Assembly (NCBI RefSeq): GCF_017656155.1
Contig: NZ_JACDOH010000008.1
Coordinates: 1-64,000, forward strand
Direction of reading: 5' to 3'
Length of the DNA stretch: 64,000 nucleotides
DNA from: Thermosyntropha sp.
GTDB lineage: Bacteria; Bacillota; Syntrophomonadia; Syntrophomonadales; Syntrophomonadaceae
Below are positions 34,937 to 43,968 of the stretch, piece by piece; within the stretch, counting starts at the first letter, position 1, and each line of letters starts with the position of its first letter. A model generated the notes under the pieces. The model was not told the origin of the DNA. It saw only the letters and a list, made by a program, of their open reading frames with translations, and searched no databases. Made by a program: the position numbers and the translations under genes.

Positions 34937-35982
34937 GAGGCAAGCGAAAGGATGAACATATTAATATTGCAGTTCACTCGAAAGATGGCCCTAATACCAG
35001 CGGTTTTGAGGAGATTTATCTTGTGCACAATTCAATACCAGAGCTTGATATGGATGAAATTGATTTATCATGCTGTTTTTTGGAAAAAAAGTTGAATTTG
35101 CCGGTGATTTTGAATGCCATTACCGGTGGAACTGAAAGAGCGAAAGAAATAAACCGTGATTTGGCATATATTGCGCGGAAATACAACTTGGCCATGGCTG
35201 TAGGGTCTCAAACTATAAGTATAGATGAACCTCAGCTTAAATCTACTTTCAGTGTAGTTCGCGAAATTAACCCCGAAGGGATAATTGTTGCCAATGTAGG
35301 CGCAAATCGCTCTATTCAAGATGTTCTGAAAGCAGTTGAAATGATAAAGGCTGATGCAGTTCAACTGCATTTTAATGTTCCTCAGGAATTGGCTATGCCT
35401 GAAGGAGATCGCTGTTTTAAGGGGATAATTGAAAATGTAGCTTATATTATAGAGAATTGTCCGGTTCCAGTTATAGCTAAAGAAGTTGGATTTGGTTTTT
35501 CAAAGGAAAGCGCCTCTCTCCTTTACCAAGCAGGGGTAAGAATAATTGATATAGGCGGAATGGGGGGAACTAATTTCATAGTTATTGAAGATAAAAGGGG
35601 GGGCTTATTTAACCGTGAGCTAGATAGTTGGGGGATATCTACTGCCTGCAGCTTATCTGAGGTGTTAAGCCTTGACCTCCCGATTACGGTTATAGCTTCG
35701 GGGGGGATAAGAACTGCAGCAGATACAGCTAAGGCTTTGGCTATGGGAGCTGATTTAGTAGGAATTGCCGGATCATTTCTCAAGATTTTGCTATATAAAG
35801 GTGCAGAGGAATTGGACCAAAAAATAGAGGAAATGATTTATCGTCTTAAATCTGTTTTTCTTATGACCGGCTCCCGGAATATTGATGAAATAAGACAAAA
35901 ACCGGTTTTAATAACCGGCAAAACCGGCGAATGGCTGAAGCTTAGAGGTATAGATCCTTCTTACTGGTCACAGAGGTTATAG
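34933..35982 (+). CDS. fni: Isopentenyl-diphosphate delta-isomerase type 2, non-AUG start
   Basis: About 349 aa if started at the ATA at 34933. The conserved N-terminus of the family (R-K-x-E-H, here GKRKDEHINIAV, then SGFEEIYLVHNSIPEL) is encoded from 34936 on, but there is no ATG, GTG or TTG between an upstream in-frame stop and a GTG at 35023 that would remove these residues. The ribosome site GGGAGG (34919-34924) is eight bases before ATA 34933 and five before ATT 34930. Downstream motifs for FMN binding (GIRTAADTAKALAMGADLVG) are intact. It interconverts IPP and DMAPP and complements ispH upstream. Confidence 0.88.
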   Translation: MRGKRKDEHINIAVHSKDGPNTSGFEEIYLVHNSIPELDMDEIDLSCCFLEKKLNLPVILNAITGGTERAKEINRDLAYIARKYNLAMAVGSQTISIDEPQLKSTFSVVREINPEGIIVANVGANRSIQDVLKAVEMIKADAVQLHFNVPQELAMPEGDRCFKGIIENVAYIIENCPVPVIAKEVGFGFSKESASLLYQAGVRIIDIGGMGGTNFIVIEDKRGGLFNRELDSWGISTACSLSEVLSLDLPITVIASGGIRTAADTAKALAMGADLVGIAGSFLKILLYKGAEELDQKIEEMIYRLKSVFLMTGSRNIDEIRQKPVLITGKTGEWLKLRGIDPSYWSQRL

Positions 35983-36020
35983 AACTATTCGCAGCTATTA
36001 ACTGGGAAAGGAGTTTCGGT

Positions 36021-37382
36021 GTGTATAAGAAAATCTTTCTTTACAGCTTAACTTTTATTTTTTTAACAATTTTCTTTTTGTCTGTACCTGTATATTCCGT
36101 AAGTTCAAATCAGGCGGAATTTTATGTTGGGAAAAATTATTTTTGGCTTAACGATGTCAGATATTCCATGGATGTTGCTCCTTATATCAAAGATAACCGC
36201 ACATTTATGCCTTTGCGGTTTGCCGCTTACGCAGCAGGTGTTAAGGACGAAGATATTTTGTGGGATCAAGCTTTGAATACTGCACTTTTAAAGGCAGAAG
36301 ACAAAAGGGTAAAGGTAAAGCTGGGGAGCCGTATTTTATATGTTGATGATAAACAGGTTGTAATGGATGTCGCTCCAGAAATATATAAAAATCGATTGAT
36401 GCTCCCGGTAAGGTGGATAGCCGAGGCTTTAGACGCACAGGTTGAATGGAACCAGTTAGAAAAAAAAATCACGGTTATGGTAAAAGACAATGACCCGAAA
36501 AATTCGGAACTGTATTTCGTAGAAGAAGATACACTGGAAACTGCGGTTTATAACAATTATGATGCGTTTATAACCAAAGAATATACATGGCATGATAGAT
36601 ACGGAAACAAATGGACATGGAAAGTTGATATTCCTGAGGCAATATATTCTTATTCCTATGATAAACTTAGACTACATGAGCAGTTGGTTAAGGATTACAA
36701 GACAGAAATCGAAAAGCTGAAGCACAAGGAGAATGAGATTGATCAGCAAATAGAATACTGGTACTGGTATTATAAGATATATCCGGAGGATTCTCCCCAA
36801 GAAGCCATGTATAAATATCAATCCTTAAATCAGGTAATGGCAAGCCTTAATCAGGAGAGAATAAGGCTTAATCAGGAATATCAGAGATTAAAGAGGTATT
36901 ATGAGGAAGAGGTGGAGCGACTTATTCGGGAAGGGTATGTGCCTTATGTTATAGAACAGATTAACTTTGCTCTGGTTGAAAAGCTGGCAGAATTGCTGAA
37001 GGTTAAAGCACCTTCAAATGATAGAGATAGAATAGAATTTGTGGCAGCATTTGTTCAGGAAGCTCTGCCATATGTATTTGAGGAAGGCGAATATCCTAAA
37101 TATCCGGCCGAAACTCTGGTAGAAGGCGGAGACTGTGAAGACAAGTCTATACTTTTGGCTGCTTTATTAAAATCGCTGGGTTATAAGACAGCTTTGCTTA
37201 TTTTTGAAGGCGATCCGGGACATGCAGCCGTAGGGGTAGAATGTCCTGGTGCATATGGAAGCTACTTTGCAAAAGATGGAGTAAAATATTTTTATATCGA
37301 GACTACCAATAAGGGCTGGAAAACAGGGCAGATTCCTCCTGAATATCAGGGCAAAAGCGCTCTGGTTTTTCCGGTACCTTAA
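36021..37382 (+). CDS. Secreted protein with copper-amine-oxidase-like and transglutaminase-like domains
   Basis: 453 aa, GTG start behind GGAAAGGAG. A signal peptide covers residues 1-27. Residues 32-160 carry two PF07833-type repeats (NRTFMPLRFAAYAAG and NRLMLPVRWIAEAL), a wall- or surface-associated module. A coiled, charged middle (about 210-300) is followed by a transglutaminase-like fold with GGDCEDKSILLAALLKSLG and GHAAVGV supplying Cys and His of a possible catalytic pair. Likely acts outside the cell, perhaps on the wall or spore coat. Confidence 0.8.
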   Translation: MYKKIFLYSLTFIFLTIFFLSVPVYSVSSNQAEFYVGKNYFWLNDVRYSMDVAPYIKDNRTFMPLRFAAYAAGVKDEDILWDQALNTALLKAEDKRVKVKLGSRILYVDDKQVVMDVAPEIYKNRLMLPVRWIAEALDAQVEWNQLEKKITVMVKDNDPKNSELYFVEEDTLETAVYNNYDAFITKEYTWHDRYGNKWTWKVDIPEAIYSYSYDKLRLHEQLVKDYKTEIEKLKHKENEIDQQIEYWYWYYKIYPEDSPQEAMYKYQSLNQVMASLNQERIRLNQEYQRLKRYYEEEVERLIREGYVPYVIEQINFALVEKLAELLKVKAPSNDRDRIEFVAAFVQEALPYVFEEGEYPKYPAETLVEGGDCEDKSILLAALLKSLGYKTALLIFEGDPGHAAVGVECPGAYGSYFAKDGVKYFYIETTNKGWKTGQIPPEYQGKSALVFPVP

Positions 37383-37389
37383 AAATGCG

Positions 37390-37418
37390 AAAACGGGGAA
37401 GTATTAGTCCCCGTTTTT
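37390..37418 (+). terminator. Terminator after the transglutaminase-like gene
   Basis: AAAACGGGG (37390-37398) pairs with CCCCGTTTT (37109-type arm at 37409-37417) around a ten-base loop, ending in a T run. Confidence 0.85.
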
Positions 37419-37555
37419 GTAGTTTTAAAACAAATATAAAATATTTGTATTAAAAAACACAGTTTTAAATTTGCGGTGTGCCGGAATGAAAGCATAAAAA
37501 AAGCTCAGCAGGGAAAGATATTTACAAAAAAATATGAATGGAAAGGATGATATAA

Positions 37556-38287
37556 ATGACCAACTTCCCTATTGGGCTGATTGCTCTGGTGGCAGTGTCT
37601 ATATTGATATATTTTGGAGCTGCTCACCGGGTTTTGGACCGGATGCGCCTCAGTGACAAAGCCGCTTTAGCAGTTATTGCGGCTATTATTATCGGTAGCT
37701 TCTTTGATGTCCCTTTAACTTCCAGGGTAACAATTAATTTAGGCGGGATTATAACTGTTATACTGGCTATTTATCTGCTGGCTGGAGCAGGAACAGCTTA
37801 TGAAAAAATAAGAGCTATAGTAGCAGCGGCTGTAACTGCCCTGGTATTGTTCCTGGCGGCTAGATTTTTAGGAGCAGAACCGGAGCAGATATTTATTGAT
37901 CCTATATATATTTATCCGATAGTTGCAGGTATAGTTGGATACCTGGCAGGAAGATCCAGAAGAGGGGCTTTCTTTGCAGCAGTAATAGGGGTATTAGCCC
38001 TTGATATTGGACAGTATGTATATCTGGTAACTAACAATATCAGAGGAACGGTTGCAGTTGGTGGGGGTGGGGCTTTTGATTCTCTGGTTTTTGCCGGAAT
38101 ACTAGCAGTTTTATTGGCTGAAATTATAGGTGAAACCTTGGAAAGAATACAGGGGGGGCCGGATACCGATGACAGGCCAGAAGAACTTATACAGAATTTA
38201 AGAGAACCACAGCCGGCTGCTAAGCCTTTGGAAAGAGAAGGCTTTATGAATGAGAGAGGAGGGGAAAATAATGAAAATCAGGAATAA
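37556..38287 (+). CDS. DUF1614 membrane protein
   Basis: 243 aa, ATG. About six to seven hydrophobic helices fill residues 5-195, including SDKAALAVIAAIIIGSFFDVPL and IYPIVAGIVGYLAGRSRRG, both typical of DUF1614. The last 40 residues are polar and acidic, probably cytoplasmic. Its 3' end overlaps the spoIIP-like gene by 17 bases. DUF1614, SpoIIP-type and YIEGIA genes occur together in spore formers, so a role in sporulation is likely but unproven. Confidence 0.8.
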   Translation: MTNFPIGLIALVAVSILIYFGAAHRVLDRMRLSDKAALAVIAAIIIGSFFDVPLTSRVTINLGGIITVILAIYLLAGAGTAYEKIRAIVAAAVTALVLFLAARFLGAEPEQIFIDPIYIYPIVAGIVGYLAGRSRRGAFFAAVIGVLALDIGQYVYLVTNNIRGTVAVGGGGAFDSLVFAGILAVLLAEIIGETLERIQGGPDTDDRPEELIQNLREPQPAAKPLEREGFMNERGGENNENQE

Positions 38288-39353
38288 ACTTTTTATTTTA
38301 ATTTTTCTTTCTGCTTTTATTTTAACCTTAAATCCAGCTTCGCTGTGTGCTCATGAGGAAACCCCAGCAGGGCAGCATTATACACTGGTTGATGAACATA
38401 ACAATATAATCCATCAAACTTCTATTAAAGTTCATGTAGGAGATGAATATATAAGTGAAGATAACTCCAGATATGAAGTGGTAGAAATTATAGGGCATAC
38501 TGCACGCTGTAGATATAAAGGCAAAGAAAAAATGCCTGAAATAAACTGGGAAAAAGATAAAAACAAAACTGCCGAAAGAGACATTTTAGCTGAAAAGGCA
38601 GTTCCAACTGTTAGTGGAAAAAATAAACCGACTATTGCTGTATATTGCACTCATAGTGATGAATCATATGTGCCAACTGATGGTACTGAAAGTAAACCAG
38701 GAAATGGTGGTATTTATGATGTAGCTGAGGCCTTTGTCGGTGAACTTAGAAAAAATGGCTTTGAAGTTAAATACAGCAAAAACAATCATAATCCTCATGA
38801 TATTAATGCTTATAGTCGTTCAAGAAGAACGGCAATAAAACTTTTAAAAGAAAATCCGGAAATTATATTTGATGTTCACAGGGATGCAGTTCCCCCACAG
38901 CAGTATCAGGCTAATGTTGAAGGAAAGGAAGTTACCAAGGTTAAACTGGTAGTAGGAAGATCTAATCCTAATTCCAAAACTAATCTGGAGTTTGCCAAAA
39001 GGATTAAAACGGTTATGGACAAACAGAAACCTGGACTTTCTAATGGAATATTTATAGGTAAAGGAGATTATAACCAGGATTTAAGCCCTAGGGCAATGCT
39101 TATAGAAGTTGGCGCCCATACCAATGATAAAAATGATGCAATAGAAGGAATAAAAGAGTTTGCTAATATTATGCCTACTCTTTTAAGGGTAGAAGGACAG
39201 GGGGCACCTCCTGCTCAAAAGCCTTTATCTCAGAATCGGGAAGAAAATAAAAGCGCTTATAGTACTATTATAGGTATTATTGTAGTCTTGGCAGCAGCTG
39301 TAGGAGGATATTATCTTTTAAATCAAGGGTCGGCAGGTAAGCGTAATGGATAA
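38271..39353 (+). CDS. spoIIP: Stage II sporulation protein P-family
   Basis: 360 aa from ATG 38271 behind GAGAGGAGGGG; an earlier in-frame ATG at 38250 precedes that site. A signal/anchor helix (residues 8-27), a central SpoIIP domain (VYCTHSDESYVPTDG, IFDVHRDAVPP, and LIEVGAHTND near 285) and a C-terminal helix (about 330-350) are visible. SpoIIP is a peptidoglycan amidase/endopeptidase of engulfment. The context with YIEGIA rather than gpr suggests a second or variant copy. Confidence 0.88.
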   Translation: MKIRNKLFILIFLSAFILTLNPASLCAHEETPAGQHYTLVDEHNNIIHQTSIKVHVGDEYISEDNSRYEVVEIIGHTARCRYKGKEKMPEINWEKDKNKTAERDILAEKAVPTVSGKNKPTIAVYCTHSDESYVPTDGTESKPGNGGIYDVAEAFVGELRKNGFEVKYSKNNHNPHDINAYSRSRRTAIKLLKENPEIIFDVHRDAVPPQQYQANVEGKEVTKVKLVVGRSNPNSKTNLEFAKRIKTVMDKQKPGLSNGIFIGKGDYNQDLSPRAMLIEVGAHTNDKNDAIEGIKEFANIMPTLLRVEGQGAPPAQKPLSQNREENKSAYSTIIGIIVVLAAAVGGYYLLNQGSAGKRNG

Positions 39354-40236
39354 GTATGGTGAAGTAATTTTTATGGGGGTTTTAGCTGGGTTTTTATCAA
39401 GGCTTTTAACCCTGCGCAGTGATTACAGACATTACCCAGCATTTCCTCATGGATATTTTACCCATTTGGCTTTAGGGTTTATTGCTTCCTGTTTAGGGGC
39501 AGTAGCAGTTCCTGCTATAGCAAAACCGGATTATACAGCGGTGACTTTCCTCGTTCTGGCTGCCCAGCAATTTAGGGAAATAAGAAATATGGAAAGAGAG
39601 ACTATGACCAGGCTGGAAGAAACTAAACTGGTAAGACGGGGAACGGACTATATTGAGGGAATTGCTAGGGTTTTTGAGGCTAGAAATTACCTGGCTATAC
39701 TTACTGCTTTAATTACCAGTGGGGCAGCCCATCTTTTAGGTTGGCAGTATGCAATACTGACAGGGATAGTTTCGATTTATTTATCGATACGTCTTATGCG
39801 TGGTGCATATATAGGAGATATAGCAGAAGTTGAAGATGCCGATCTGCATTTTGAAGGAAGCCTTTTAATGGTAGAAGACGTGGTAATAATGAATGTAGGT
39901 CTTCCTGACACCCGACAAAAAATCTTAGAAGAAGGGATAGGGGTTTTAATAAAACCTAAAGATGATAATGCCCGACTTACCTTGCATAACCCAGGTCAGC
40001 GCATGGCGATAATTCATGATGTAGTATCTATTTTAGGAACCAAGGTGGATATAAATGAAACCGAAGTAATCCCTATGGCTAGAAAACATGTAGATAAAGG
40101 TTATTTAGCTTTTTTTGTTCTTCCCAATGAACCTGACCGGGAAATACTTAAACAGGTTATAAGAAATGTTCCGCTAATTGAAACGGCCCAGGGAACTGCT
40201 TTAAAGAGTTTTTACGGAAGAAAGGCGGCGGATTGA
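39346..40236 (+). CDS. YIEGIA family protein
   Basis: 296 aa, ATG overlapping the spoIIP-like gene by eight bases. The name-giving YIEGIARVFEARNY motif is at about residue 102. The first 160 residues hold four or five hydrophobic helices; the rest is a soluble domain. The family is conserved in spore-forming Clostridia; molecular function is not known to me. Confidence 0.88.
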   Translation: MDKYGEVIFMGVLAGFLSRLLTLRSDYRHYPAFPHGYFTHLALGFIASCLGAVAVPAIAKPDYTAVTFLVLAAQQFREIRNMERETMTRLEETKLVRRGTDYIEGIARVFEARNYLAILTALITSGAAHLLGWQYAILTGIVSIYLSIRLMRGAYIGDIAEVEDADLHFEGSLLMVEDVVIMNVGLPDTRQKILEEGIGVLIKPKDDNARLTLHNPGQRMAIIHDVVSILGTKVDINETEVIPMARKHVDKGYLAFFVLPNEPDREILKQVIRNVPLIETAQGTALKSFYGRKAAD

Positions 40237-40430
40237 TGGATACCAAAATAGCCGAATATATTTTAGCTATTGTTACCAGAGACCTGACTAAAGTAGCAGG
40301 GGGAGGATGTCCTGTTTTTTTAGCGGAGGATGAAAAAGAACAAGAAAAGATGGCTTTGCTTTTAGCCCGAGTGTTAGGTGGAGTTGTACATGATTTAGAA
40401 AATGGAGTTTATTTTATATGCAAACATTAA
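40236..40430 (+). CDS. Small partner protein of YIEGIA (capping complex subunit)
   Basis: 64 aa from ATG 40236; a TTG at 40233 directly ahead is also possible. It starts at the end of the YIEGIA gene, indicating translational coupling. The sequence (MDTKIAEYILAIVTRDL, GGGCPVFLAED) matches the small protein that regularly follows YIEGIA genes. No catalytic motif is visible. Confidence 0.75.
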   Translation: MDTKIAEYILAIVTRDLTKVAGGGCPVFLAEDEKEQEKMALLLARVLGGVVHDLENGVYFICKH

Positions 40431-40547
40431 ATAAAAAAAGAAAAATGCAGATTTTAAAATGTAAATTCATTTAAAAGGATTAAATTCCCGAAAATCAATC
40501 TTTATAGCTATTGCATGGAATTAATAAAGATAGTATCTAATAGATAG

Positions 40548-40588
40548 AAGGTCAAATAAAGTCAAAAAGAAAAATAAGGTCAAATAAA
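40548..40588 (+). repeat. Direct repeat AAGGTCAAATAAA upstream of hsp20
   Basis: The 13-base unit occurs at 40548-40560 and 40576-40588, 28 bases apart, ending just before the hsp20 ribosome site. A third partial copy (GTCAAA) lies at 40561. It may be an operator or part of the leader RNA. No CIRCE element is present. Confidence 0.55.
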
Positions 40589-40602
40589 AGGAGGGATGTT
40601 GA

Positions 40603-41055
40603 ATGTTTGGAGGTTTAACACCGTTCAACCGCAGAAGAGGAGATTTAGGGAGAAGAGGTTTTGAGGTTTTTGACCCCCAGGAAGTAATGGAAAGCTTTTT
40701 CAACGATTTCTTTTTCCCCAATTTTTATCAGCCCCACTATATGAAGGCAGACATAAGGGAAAATGAAAGCGAATATGTGGTAGAAGTTGAAATGCCAGGT
40801 GTAAACAAGGAACAGATAAATATTGAACTCAGGGATGATAGGCTTACTATTTCTGTAAATCAGAATGAAGAAATAAAAGAAGAGACTGCTAACTATATCC
40901 GCAGAGAAAGACGCTCTGGCTCTATGAGTAGAACCTTTTTGGTAGAAGATGTAGATGAAGAAAAGGTATCTGCCAAGCTTAAGGATGGAGTCCTTTCTAT
41001 TGTACTTCCCAAGAGAAATGAAGGTAAAAAGAGACGCAGAATTGATATAGAATAA
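40603..41055 (+). CDS. hsp20: Small heat shock protein (Hsp20/alpha-crystallin)
   Basis: 150 aa, ATG behind GGAGGG. Residues 45-140 form an alpha-crystallin domain: VVEVEMPGVNKEQINIELRDDRLTI and the conserved KLKDGVLSIVLPKR. The N-terminus is rich in Arg and Phe, as usual. It holds unfolded proteins without ATP. It stands alone with a terminator-like hairpin behind it. Confidence 0.95.
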   Translation: MFGGLTPFNRRRGDLGRRGFEVFDPQEVMESFFNDFFFPNFYQPHYMKADIRENESEYVVEVEMPGVNKEQINIELRDDRLTISVNQNEEIKEETANYIRRERRSGSMSRTFLVEDVDEEKVSAKLKDGVLSIVLPKRNEGKKRRRIDIE

Positions 41056-41071
41056 TAGAATAATTTTGGAC

Positions 41072-41100
41072 GGCTGGGCTTGATGCCTGGCTTTTATTTT
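41072..41100 (+). terminator. Probable terminator after hsp20
   Basis: GGCTGGGC (41072-41079) pairs with GCCTGGCT (41085-41092) using three G-U pairs, followed by TTTATTTTG. Confidence 0.55.
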
Positions 41101-41207
41101 GTTTTTATTTGACTTAATATTTTATTATTGATGAAGCAACTAACTTGCTAAAGGAAGAATTTTATTAGATAATTGTTAAGAACAAAAAGCTTTGGAGAGA
41201 TTTAGTT

Positions 41208-42509
41208 GTGAGTGCCTTGATTGTTGAAATAATAGAAAACAGTATTGCAGAAGAGATAGGATTGGAAAAGGGAGATGAACTTCTTACTATAAATGGACAG
41301 AATGTTAATGATATTTTAGATTATAAGTTTTATTCTCAGGACGAGTTTGTTCAACTTGAAGTAAAGAAAAATAACGGTGAAATATGGACAATTGATGTCG
41401 AAAAGGATTGGGACGAAGATTTGGGAATTATATTTGACAGCATAGTATTTGATCGCATGAAAGTATGTAAGAATCGCTGTATATTCTGCTTTGTAGATCA
41501 GATGCCTCCTGGAATGAGAAAGACTTTGTATGTTAAAGACGATGATTATCGTTATTCTTTTATCTGCGGCAATTTTATCACTCTTACTAACTTGAAGGAA
41601 AAGGACTGGAATAAAATATTGTCTATGCGCTTAAGCCCTTTGTATGTTTCGGTACACTGCATGGATCCGGAACTGAGAGCTAAGATGCTTAATAATCCAA
41701 AGGCTAAAAATATAATATCTGATTTAAAGAGGCTTAAAGATGCCGGAATAGAAGTGCATACCCAGATAGTGTTATGTCCGGGAATTAATGATGGAGAAGT
41801 CTTGATAAATAGCATAGAAAAGCTGGCTTCTTTTTATCCTTCAGTTTGTTCGATAGGAATTGTTCCGGTAGGGCTTACCGGATACAGGGATAAACTTATG
41901 CCTCTTAGAACTTTTACACCTGAAGAAGCGAGAGTGATTATTGATTTGACTGACAGATATCAGCAAAGATTTCGAGAGGAGTTAGGAATTGGGCTGGTAT
42001 ATCTGGCAGATGAGTTTTTTATAAAGGCAGGAAAACCTTTTCCCAAAGGAGAGTATTATGATGATTACTGTCAGATTGAAAACGGAATAGGACTTGCCCG
42101 AATTTTATTGGATGAATTTGAAGAACTTGTCCATGATCTGCCATCTAAAATAGAGCCGCGCGAAGTGTTTTTAGTTACTGGCTTTTCAGGAGTTCCAGTT
42201 CTTACGCCTATTGTGGAAAGGCTTAACCATATAGAAGGTTTATCATTAGAGCTTATTCCGGTGGAAAATAAGTTTTTCGGAGGATATGTTACAGTTACCG
42301 GACTTTTGACCGGTCGTGATATTATTGATGCATTAGGTGATAAATATAAAGGTAAGAAGGTAATTATTCCCCGTATAGTATGCAAGGAAGGGGAAGATGT
42401 CCTTTTAGACGATGTAAGTCTTAAAGAAATAGAGGATAAAACTGGTGCTGAGATTTATACGGTTGATGGAAGTGCCTTTTCTTTGGTAGAGACTATTTTG
42501 TATGATTGA
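41208..42509 (+). CDS. DUF512 family radical-SAM-like protein with PDZ domain
   Basis: 433 aa, GTG start behind GGAGAG. Residues 3-65 form a PDZ domain (AEEIGLEKGDELLTINGQNV). A cysteine motif follows in VCKNRCIFCFVDQMPPGMR (about residues 84-102), then a TIM-barrel-like region and a C-terminal DUF512 domain. The family is common in Clostridia and cyanobacteria as an FeS oxidoreductase-like protein of unknown role. It stands just upstream of der, an arrangement kept in many Clostridia. Confidence 0.9.
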   Translation: MSALIVEIIENSIAEEIGLEKGDELLTINGQNVNDILDYKFYSQDEFVQLEVKKNNGEIWTIDVEKDWDEDLGIIFDSIVFDRMKVCKNRCIFCFVDQMPPGMRKTLYVKDDDYRYSFICGNFITLTNLKEKDWNKILSMRLSPLYVSVHCMDPELRAKMLNNPKAKNIISDLKRLKDAGIEVHTQIVLCPGINDGEVLINSIEKLASFYPSVCSIGIVPVGLTGYRDKLMPLRTFTPEEARVIIDLTDRYQQRFREELGIGLVYLADEFFIKAGKPFPKGEYYDDYCQIENGIGLARILLDEFEELVHDLPSKIEPREVFLVTGFSGVPVLTPIVERLNHIEGLSLELIPVENKFFGGYVTVTGLLTGRDIIDALGDKYKGKKVIIPRIVCKEGEDVLLDDVSLKEIEDKTGAEIYTVDGSAFSLVETILYD

Positions 42510-42548
42510 TTTGCGAAGAAGTAGAATAAGGAATATGGAGGATCGATT

Positions 42549-43877
42549 ATGGCAAAACCGGTAGTGGCTATTGTAGGTAGACCTAATGTAGGCAAATCTA
42601 CTTTGTTTAACCGTCTTATAGGCGCAAGAAAAGCAATAGTTGAAGATATACCCGGGATTACAAGGGATAGGATTTATGATACTGCCGAATGGGAAGGGCG
42701 GGAATTTATTGTTATTGATACTGGTGGAATAAGGTTTGATGAAGGCGATATATTTGCGGCCGAAGTTAAGATGCAGGCTGAACTTGCTATTGAAGAAGCT
42801 GATGTTATTTTGTTTGTTGTAGACAGCCAGATTGGAATTACTCCAGAGGATGAACAGGTTGCAGAGATGTTGCGTAAATCGAAAAAACCGGTGGTTCTGG
42901 CTGCCAATAAAGTGGAAAATTTTACAAAGCAGCTTGATTATTATGAGTTTTATCAGCTGGGATTGGGAGATCCTGTACCTGTATCTGCCATCCACGGTAT
43001 GAATACCAATGACCTTTTAGATGCGGTTGTAACAAAGTTTCCTTCTCTTGATGAACCTGAAGAGGATGATGATGCAATAAAGATTGCGGTTGTAGGGCGT
43101 CCCAATGTGGGCAAATCATCCCTGGTTAATGCTTTGCTCGGTGAAAAAAGGGTTATTGTAAGTGACATGCCTGGCACTACACGGGATGCTATTGATACTC
43201 CTTTTACTTATAATGGCCGTAATTATATTCTTATAGATACAGCAGGTATAAGAAAAAGGTCTAAAATTAAAGATGCTACTGAAAAATACAGCGTGATAAG
43301 GGCTTTGCGAAGTGTGGATAGAGCCGATGTGGTTCTTATAATGCTTGATGCAGTTGAAGGTGTAACTGAGCAGGACAAGAGGATTGCAGGATATGTGCAT
43401 GAACAGGCTAAAGCTAACATAGTTGTAGTTAATAAGTGGGATTTGGTAGTTAAAGATGAGCATACCATGAATCAATATGATAAAAGCATAAGAGATGAAA
43501 TTAAGTTTTTGTCTTATTCTCCTATTTTGTATGTATCTGCGTTAACCAGGCAGAGAATTTTTAAAATTTTGGAGATAGTGGATTTTGTAGCAGAACAGCA
43601 TCACCGAAGGATTACTACGGCTGAGCTTAACCGGGTAATAAATGAAGCAGTTATGTTAAATCCCCTTCCCGGTGGCGGGGGCAAGAAAGTAAAGATTTTC
43701 TATACTACTCAGGTGAGAACTGCTCCGCCTACTTTTGTGTTTTTTTCCAACCATCCTGAGCTTATTCATTTTTCTTACTTGAGGTATTTGGAAAATATCC
43801 TGCGCCAAAATTTTGGGTTTGAAGGAACTCCGATAAGGCTTTTAACCAGACAGAATGAAAAAAAAGAATTTAACTAA
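42549..43877 (+). CDS. der: Ribosome biogenesis GTPase Der
   Basis: 442 aa, ATG behind GGAGG. Two tandem GTPase domains: GRPNVGKSTLFN with DTGG near residues 9-62, and GRPNVGKSSLVN with DTAG near 184-232, then a KH-like domain. Needed for 50S subunit maturation. Confidence 0.98.
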   Translation: MAKPVVAIVGRPNVGKSTLFNRLIGARKAIVEDIPGITRDRIYDTAEWEGREFIVIDTGGIRFDEGDIFAAEVKMQAELAIEEADVILFVVDSQIGITPEDEQVAEMLRKSKKPVVLAANKVENFTKQLDYYEFYQLGLGDPVPVSAIHGMNTNDLLDAVVTKFPSLDEPEEDDDAIKIAVVGRPNVGKSSLVNALLGEKRVIVSDMPGTTRDAIDTPFTYNGRNYILIDTAGIRKRSKIKDATEKYSVIRALRSVDRADVVLIMLDAVEGVTEQDKRIAGYVHEQAKANIVVVNKWDLVVKDEHTMNQYDKSIRDEIKFLSYSPILYVSALTRQRIFKILEIVDFVAEQHHRRITTAELNRVINEAVMLNPLPGGGGKKVKIFYTTQVRTAPPTFVFFSNHPELIHFSYLRYLENILRQNFGFEGTPIRLLTRQNEKKEFN

Positions 43878-43968
43878 AAGGCTAAGAGCAAGGGAAGATT
43901 AAAGGTTTGTCGTATATTTAGAAATATATATGCCCTTTAATGTGAAATTCAATTGGGGGAGGATAAAT

